64,000 bases of DNA. It comes from Aquila chrysaetos chrysaetos (taxonomy: Eukaryota; Chordata; Aves; Accipitriformes; Accipitridae). The position numbers were made by a program, and so were the translations under genes. The stretch lies in assembly GCF_900496995.4 (NCBI RefSeq), contig NC_044005.1:27533363-27597362 (forward strand). Direction: 5' to 3'. Position 1 is the stretch's first letter. Each line of letters starts with the position of its first letter. The notes beneath the pieces were generated by a model. The model was not told where the DNA came from and ran no database searches. It was given only the letters and a program-made list of their open reading frames with translations. Of the stretch, positions 50,701 to 59,700 are shown piece by piece.

Positions 50701-53700
50701 ACACAAAAACCCGCGACTCGCTGAACTCACAAAACCGGGTGTGGGAGGCCCAAAGACCTCAGAGACCTCACACCACCGTGGCAGGGGCGGGAGGCAGAGA
50801 CCGCCGCCGGTCGTGCGGCCGTGACTGCAGCCCCCCGCGGGGACAGCAGCGGGCTGGGCCGATGGCACCTGCGACGCCGCCCGGAGCGGGCGGGAAGGTC
50901 ACAGCCTTACTGTGAAAAATGATCGTGTCCAAAACAGGATTCTAATTAAAGTTTAAAATTTATTAAACGAATAGAGGCAAGCAAACAGCGCTGGGTGCAC
51001 CGGGAGTCTCTGCTCTACCAAGGCGCACACCGTACAGTTCCTGGTTTTGGTTTATATTCCTTCTGCTAATACATATTCATAGCTATTTCCAAGACAAGGT
51101 GGGTCTATGCAAATGAATTCCAGGAATAGGCGTATCTCTTTTAGTGCATGTCCTTTTCGCCTCTTGGGGTCTTCCTTACTCTCATCTGGTGGTCGTTGGA
51201 TGAAGTCAGTAGTCTTCCTCGGCTCTCCCTCCGGATGACCCTAGACCTTACGCATGCACTTTACAAGCCTCCCTTGCTCAATACCACGTGGCTAGCAACA
51301 AGACCGGTTCAAGCTGGCATACTAAAATGTTAGGTGGCTTTTGCAAGAAGCAAGAACTATATACATACCATTCTACTTCCTCTAGGCCTGCGGTTATACA
51401 AGATCAAGCAAAATGGTTAAAGATTACATATGCAGAGAGGGTCACATTTCACCACGCGGCCCTAGCATTGTTTTATATTGACACGAATCAGGTGAATACA
51501 TTTCACAATCCCCCATTTCCTTTTTTATGGTATTGATTCGTGTTTTCGCTTCTAATCGTGTTAACAGTTGCCGAATTGGTATCAATTTTGGATCTTCCTT
51601 TGTTTTTATTATCATCAGGGAATGGGTCTTTTCTCTTCCAGATTCTGGATCAACAGGTACGGCAGATATCTGCATTCCTTGTATAACCGAATGTATTAGT
51701 CTAGTAAAACAAGGTATTAAACATGGAATTATTAACAATCCTCCACATATTCCCAATACAACTATCCCAATTTTAATGAGCCAATCACCGTTCATAAAGT
51801 CCCCCCATAATCCTCCTAGATTGATTCCATTCCAAGTCTGAACTGGGACATGTGCAATTTTCTTCATTTCCGTTACAAGTTCATTCACAGCTTTTCCTTC
51901 ATTATCAATTTCTAAACAACAATTACTAAGATTAAATTTTCCACAAACACCCCCTTCCTGTGCTAACAAATAATGCAAAGCTAAGTGATTTTGATATAAA
52001 GCAGTTCTCATCTTGGTATTTTGTTTTGCAATTAATCCAAGTGCATCTCCAGTTTTATTTACGATTACTTCCACTACAGCTTGTAACCTTATTATTCTAT
52101 TAAGCATATATATTGGGGTCCTATAGCCCCAGGATCCGTCTTCTGCCCATGTAGCTAGATCATAATAGGCAATAATTCTCTCAGGAGGCCATTCATTATC
52201 TTTCCAATGCCCAATTTGTAGGTTCCGTTTCTGATGTCTTTTTCCTAACTCATTAGCCTCTGTATATATTTGAACTCCTAGCCACTCTCCTCGATTTATG
52301 GGTAATAGGAAAAAACTGGGTCTTATAGTTCCTAATACACAGGACCCTGTCCAATTCCTTGGCAAATATGCATAAGCTAATCTGCCACAAATCCAATAAT
52401 GTCCTTCAGGAGTTGGCCAACCATTTGGTATATTCGTTCCACTTGTCCAATTTTTAAATTGATTATTCATTTCTAGTGGGTTTCCCCACCTATCCCAATT
52501 ATTCCGAGTTTCATTCCATAGATAACCTCCTTCACACTCCAGGTTACCTACTTCTCTTCCATCATCCCTTAGATTTTGCCAACAACTCCTCCCAATTATA
52601 CTCGTTTGAAGTACCCATTGTTGTTTCCTATTATCCTTTCCCATTGTTTTCCATACTTGGGGATTACTTATGTTGCTCTCCATGGCCTCCCATGGCCATC
52701 GTTCACCTTGATTTGTCCCACCACAAACACAACAATTAGTCACATTTAATGATTTAGCGATATTCTCTGCAAGATTTACAAATAGATTTTTAGCAACTGT
52801 GAGAATTTCATATTTTATTCCTGTCTCTACTTCATGATAAAAGGAGTTAAACAATAACCAATGTTGTATTGATTCTCTAGATTTTTTCTTTGGTCTGTAA
52901 ATTCAAGACAATGCCTGGGTCCTCTCCTGTCCCATAGATTTTAAGCCCAAGGTAAACTATTTGTTTCTGTTTCCATTTTTCTGGGTTTTTAATAGTTATG
53001 TTGACAGGATTACAGCTACGGGTGGTGCAGTTTTTATCTACAGGCCCCGTGGTTATGGAGGCCTGTATTTCCCTACAATGACTTTCATACCCCCAATTTT
53101 GGGTTGCCCAACACACACACCCCCATCCCCTCCTGCCACATAAGTGGGCAGATTGATATCTTGCCGTTCCAGAACGCCGGTAGTCTGCATTAATTTGGCA
53201 ATGTCCGGCTCCTGGACATAAATACTTTGGTTGTTTTGAATAATATTTTCTCCACTCTACACTCCCACAATTTGTGTCTGGGTCATCGTCAATTGCATCA
53301 CATGCATCAAAGGACACCCAGATGGGTATGGTCAAATTAGTAATTTTTTTACTTGATCCTATTAATCTCCCATTTTGATCATTTGTTCTAATCTCGACCC
53401 AATATTGATAAGGGAGTTCCTTTGGATCATAACATACAGTTCTGTTTCCTTCTCTGCATAGAGCATACCGGGTTTGGTTATAGATGCAGCTTCCAATTTT
53501 CTGACCTTTGCAGTCATAGATAGTATGATATACCACGGTTAGGGAGCTTACCCGTCCCCTTCTAGTAGTCACTATACATTGACCGCAGTTGTTTTCCGTA
53601 GCCAGAGTCAAAGAACTCACCCCAAGTAGGACTAGAAGAGGTCCGGTAAGGGCCATAGTGGTCGGCGGTCACAGCCCCGAGGGGTTGCAGCCCTTGGCAG

Positions 53701-56700
53701 ACCCTTTTAGCCGCACCACTGGTTCCCTATCCGGTCTTGCCCTCTTCCTTAAGAGGTGGTCTTTTCTAAACACTCAAGGGGTTGTAGGGTTAGCTCTTGG
53801 TCCAATTTGTATGCTATGTCCCAAAAGTTCAGTGTGTTTTATAGGTATCCTAATACTTAAATTATCCTCGTTACTGTTTTTCCTGGTAGGAATTTACTCA
53901 AAAGTTTTAATATATATATTATATAGGAATAGTCACAATAAAATTCTCACAACAATTTATCTTATATTACTACAACCCTGTTAGTTCGGCAACAAAAATA
54001 TCTTTTTCTCGTTAGTATTTCTAATCGATTAATACATCTACATCTAATACAAAAAGGAGATAGTGTGCCCACTAAATATACTTGTTGTGATCCGTTATAA
54101 TGGATTATATATTTCCCACAGTAATAACAATGGCAAATAAGATACAGACTGCATTGGCGACAAATTGGACAAAGTTGAGTATTAGCTCGACTCGGGGTTC
54201 TGCTGTCCCGCGTTGTCAGTTGGGGTACTCCTCCCATACGACAATGGCTCCTTCCACGGCTTCACCCAACGAGCTGGAATTTACTTGGGCCTGGAGTCTG
54301 TAAGGATACACATATACCCCCACCAGTCAATTGTAAGGTCTCTTCAAGTCCGTCTGATGGTTAGTTTAGTTTCTCCTGGCTCAGATCTTATTTTCCACTC
54401 CTTCACTGGACCTTTTATTCGCCACACGTGCGTCCACCCTTTGTCAGCAGTTCTCACAGCTGTTTCTGTAGTTAATAAAACAAGAAGAGGTCCTTCCCAG
54501 AGGGGAGATAAGTTCTCTTCGGTCCATGTTTTTATTAGAACCTTATCTCCCGGTTTTAACTGATGAATTGTAAATCCTAATGGTGGTGTTTGAGCCAACA
54601 TTCCAATCTCTCTTAGTTCTTTTAATCTCTTCCCAATAGTAATTATATATTCTCGGATATTATGATCTTCAACTACATTATTCCCCAGAGGCATCCCTTG
54701 AGAATAAGGCATACCATATAACATTTCGTATGGTGATAATCCAGTCTCACTGTGTGGTTTTGTTCTTATATTTAAAAGTGCCAATGGTAGACATTTTGTC
54801 CAAGGCATTTGGGTCTCAATCATTAATTTAGCCAATTGTTGTTTTATTGTTTGATTCATCCTTTCTACTTTCCCTGAGCTTTGTGGATGCCACGGAGTGT
54901 GGTATTCCCACTGAATACCTAATGATTGACATAATATTTTTATTACTTTAGAAGTGAAGTTTGTGTGCCCTGGTCAGAATCAATGTACTGGATTATCCCA
55001 TATCTAGGTATCAAGTGTTCTAATAGAATTTTTACCACCATCTGTGCCATAGCTCGTACTACAGGGTAAGCTTCTACTCACCTTGTTAGATGATCTACTA
55101 TTACCAATAAATATTTTATCCTCCCTACCTTGGGTAATTCAGTGAAATCAACTTGTACTCTCTCAAAAGGTCTGTAAGCGGTTTTTCTACCTCCCGCAGC
55201 TACTTGTCGAAACACTTTCTTATTTATCTTTTGACAGGTTAAACAGCCTTGTGTAATTTGCTTTGCTATTTCAAAAATCCCAATACAGCCAAATTGTTTA
55301 AGGAAGTGATCACTTAATGTCTTTGTACCCCAATGTGTTTGCGCATGCAAACGTTCCAATATTTGTCTGGCATAGGCTTTTGGCAACATTTCTCGCCCGT
55401 CGGGCAGTGTCCATTTTCCTTGTTCTAACTTAGCTCCTATTTTCTCCAATTTTGTTCATTCTTCAGGGCTAAACTTCTTCTCTCCTTCCTCCTGTCTTTC
55501 TTCACTGGTATCCTCCTTGGTTTGTACTACGTTAATTTTAGCAACCTGAGTCCTCAGGGCTGCTTCCTGGGCCTCTTTATCTGCCAAATTATTTACTCTG
55601 GTTCAGTAATCTAATCCCTTTTGGCGTCCTCTCACATGTACCACTGCTATCTCCTTTGGTTCTCTTAATGCCCTTAAAATTTTTACTATTAATTCTTGAT
55701 GTATAAGATTCCTCCCTTGAGTATTAATTAAACCTCTTTCCTCCCAAATTTTTCCAAAAGTGTGGACCACCCCATATGCATATTTAGAATCTGTAAATAC
55801 GGTCCCACTTTTCCCTTTTAGTAACTCCAGGGCCCTGCATAGGGCATACAGCTCACAGGCCTGAGCTGACCACGATGGACTCAGAGGTCCTGATTCCACA
55901 AGCTTTAAGTCCTTATTAATTATTGCATATCCTGATTTTCTCCTCCCTTCTACCACTCGGGAGGAGCCATCTACAAACAGTGTTTCTCCTTTTTCTAATT
56001 CAATATCCCTTAAATCTGGTCTCACCTTGATTTGGGTCTCAATTACTTCTAAACAGTTATGTTGTAATTCTTCTGATGGTTCTCCAAACAAAAATAGTGC
56101 TGGTCTCTGAGCAGAGGTCACCCTTAATTCTAGGTCAGGGGAGTCAATTAGTATTGCTTCATATTTTAGGACCCGGCTATCCGTTAACCATTTTTCTGCT
56201 TTTTGTTGTAAAACACTTCTGACATTGTGTGGGGTGTACACCTTTAAAGGAGCATTGAAGGTAATCTTTCTAACTTCCTCTATTAATAATGCTGTAGCAA
56301 CCAAAGCTTGGAGACAAGCCAGCCATCCTCTACTTATTGGATCAAGTAACTTAGAACAATACCCTATGGGTTTTTTATTCCTGCCCAGTCTTGAGTAAGA
56401 ACTCCATATGCTGTTTGATTTGATGTATTCACAAAGAGATAAAAAGGTTTTTCTAGATCTGGGAGGCTCAATACAGGCACTGGTATTAATGTCCTTTTTA
56501 TTTCCTCGAATTTTTGGTCATCTTCTGTAGACCACTTAAGTTGGTTGTTAGTTAATTTTTCATATAAGAATTTTACCTTCTCGCTGTAACTTTCAATTCA
56601 TGGTCTACAATATCCTAGTAATCCCAATATTTGCCAAATTTCCTTTTTAGTCTGTGGAGGTCTCAAGGATAGAATCCCAGATACCCTGTCAGGATCTAAC

Positions 56701-59700
56701 TTCTTCCTTCCTTTACTCAGCCAATGTCCTAAGTATTTTACTTCCTGTTCTACAAACTGTAATTTTGATCAGGACACCTTTAATCCTTTTTCCCCTAAAA
56801 AGTTTAACAATTTAATGGCAGCTTCTCGGGTCTCCTCTTCAGTTCCTCCTGCTATTAATAAGTCATCCACATATTGCAATAATTTCACCTCCTTGGGTAA
56901 CGTGAAATCTTGTAATATTTTTTCTAAAGTTTGTCTAAATAGATTGGGTGATTCTGTAAACCCCTGTGGTAGCACAGTCCATCTTAATTGTTGTTTTCAT
57001 CCTGTTTTGGGGTCTTCCCACTCAAAAGCAAAATAGTCTCTAGATCCCTCTTCCAGAGGGCAGGCCCAAAAAGCATCCTTCAAATCTATCACACTATACC
57101 AAGTATGTTTGGGGGATATGTGACTTAGTAAGGTGTAAGGATTTGCCACCACAGGGAATTTAGTGATTGTTCGCTGATTTACAGCTCTTAGGTCTTGTAC
57201 CATTCTATATGACCCATCCGGTTTCTTTACAGGGAGGACTGGTGTATTATGACGTGACATACATGGTTCTAAAGTCCCTTTTTCCAAAAGTCTTTCAACT
57301 ACAGGTTTTAATCCTTTTCGACCCTCCATGGGTATAGGGTGTTGCTTAATTCTAATTGGGCGATGCGGATCTATTATCTGAACACTTATGGGGTCCATTT
57401 CTATCTTTCCAGCTTCCCCTTCTTTGTACCACACCGAGGTGTTAATGGCTTCTTCATCTTCCTGTGTTAAAGCATACAATTTGATCTGTAATTTATCCCC
57501 TTGACTCTGGATGCCTAAGTTTAATTTCAAAATCAAGTCCCTTCCTAATAAATTATATTCTGCTTAAGGGAGCAAAAGTAAATCATTAAGACAAATTTTC
57601 TTTTCTGTTTCTACTTCTACGTCTTTCAAGATAGGTACTTTAAAAGGTTCCCCTTTTGCCCCTACTACTGACATATAACTCTTCCCTTTTTCTATTCCTT
57701 TTGGAAGTTTTTGAATAGTTGATTTTTCGGCCCCTGTATCTATCAAAAATAAAACTTCCTCTTTGCGGGGACCTATTAATAATTTTATCAAGGGCTCTGT
57801 TGATGTTGAAGTCCCCAGAAGATATAGCCCCTGACACCCCTATTCTTCTTTAAACATTTTCTCATCTTGTTCCCGCTTATGGCAGTTTCTCTGAACATGT
57901 CCCTTCTGGTTGCAACAGTAACAGACAGGAACAGTGAACCTCCCTCGGGAAAGCTGTCCCCGTGGTGTGTGCTCTGTTCCTTTTCCCCTTTTTTCCCCAG
58001 AGTCTTGTTCTTCTGACTCTCTCTTACTGCAGCTACAAAAATTTTTGCTTTCGTTTTCTGTTTTTCTTCGTCTCTCCTAACATAGACTTTCTGGGCTTCT
58101 CTAAGTAACTCCTCTAATCCTCTTTCCTGCCAGTCTTCTATTTTTTCTAATTTCCTCCTTATATCCCCCCCAGAATTTAGCTACAAATTGTGTTCTAAGA
58201 AGTGCTGTCCCAGCCACTGTATTCGGATCAACTCCAGAATACATTTGTAGGCTTTTTCTTAACCTCTCCAACTATTCTGTTGGAGATTCATCTTTCCCTT
58301 GTTGTTCATTAAATGTTTTGTTAATGTTTTGCCCTCGGGGAACTGCTTCCCTTATTCCCTGTATGATCAGTGTTCTCAAATCCTTCATATTCTGTCTTCC
58401 TTGGGGCTGTTGATGATCCCAGTGGGGATCCACATTGGGCCATTTCTGATCTCCCGGGGGTCCTGCCTGATTCTGTCCTTCCCAAATTCTCATTCCGGCT
58501 TGTCTAATCATCCCTCTTTCCTCAGCAGTAAATAAGATCCCTAAAATGGACTGTATTTCTTCCCCGGTATAAGTATTGGGGCCTAAGAATTGATCCAGTT
58601 TTTCAGCTACTCCAAGAGGATCATCTAATAGGGTCCCCATTTCTTTTTTAAAATTTCTTACATCTGTGGTGTTTAATGGAACTGCCACAAACCTGATACC
58701 TCCCTGATTGCCTCCGAGGGGTACCTCTCGTAAGGGATATAAAGAAGCTCCCTCAGATACGGCAGTCCTACTTCTGGTACATGCAGCCCGAGGTCTTTCT
58801 AATTCCGGTGCTGTTGGTGGTGAAGGCAGGGGCAACGGTGGTACTGGTGGAGGTACCACGGCCACCTGAGGGGGAGCCGCCGCCGGAGGTGGATTGTTAA
58901 GGTATGGAGGCGTCAGGTTATCTAGTGGCTCCCATTTATCATCTTTTTCTTTCCCCTTTTCGTTTGTATCTCCTTCTTCTCCCTCAAATTTCTCATCTGT
59001 TTTTAATGTAAGTATTGAGGCTGGAAAAGGACGTGAAGTCCTGATCCATAATCCTGCATAATCACTTTCCTCCTGACTAAAAGGTTCCTTTGAGTTAACA
59101 TATATATTTAAGGCCTGGCAAATCCAGTCTTCAAAGGATCCCAGAACAGGCCAAAAGACATGTGGTCTTAAAGGCTCCTTTGGCCATTCAACCATGCAAT
59201 ACTGAATAAATTTTAATTTACTTTTCCCTTTTCTGGGGCCCCTTTCATTCCAATTTTTAATCATTACTCCTAATGGACTTTCTGATGATGTATCTGGTAA
59301 TTTGCTCCCTTTCTTCTGGTCCTTGGTCTTCGATTTTGTCTGACCCATCTAGGAATTTTACTGTGGCAATTCCTATAGCCCTTGGTCACTGGTAAGAGTG
59401 TCTTGCAGGGGGTTTTAGGACCTATCACCCACCCACGAATCCTATAGGAATCACTTCGGTCCTTCACCGGCCAAGTCCCTCGCAGGAGATTGGAACCACG
59501 GTTAGAAGACCTCCACAATCGCTTCGAAACTAAGTTCCGTCTCAGTCAAACTCTTAGACACACATACAGGCGACCGAATCCCACCCAACCGAACGGTATA
59601 CTCCTTAAATACTTAAGACTCCGTCGTCTTCATTCGGATCTTTGCGCGCAGAATTACGGGTAAAAAAAAAGAAAAAGCTGCTGGCAAGGGAGCTCAAAAA

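Noticed and set aside
50841..50915. Possible alternative COQ6 first exon in the CpG-rich block left of the provirus
   Set aside because: No COQ6-like coding sequence, and the true exon 1 with ATG and FAD motif is intact at 60448-60607.
53589..53984. 131-codon frame antisense to the proviral pol-env spacer
   Set aside because: Hydrophobic but with no retroviral or other family feature, opposite to the viral transcript, and overlapping the env start as its complement.
54344..57839. In-frame TGA codons read as Trp or selenocysteine (recoding)
   Set aside because: The provirus also has TAA and TAG stops and frameshifts, and no known host or retroviral mechanism reads UGA as Trp. Mutation explains it better.
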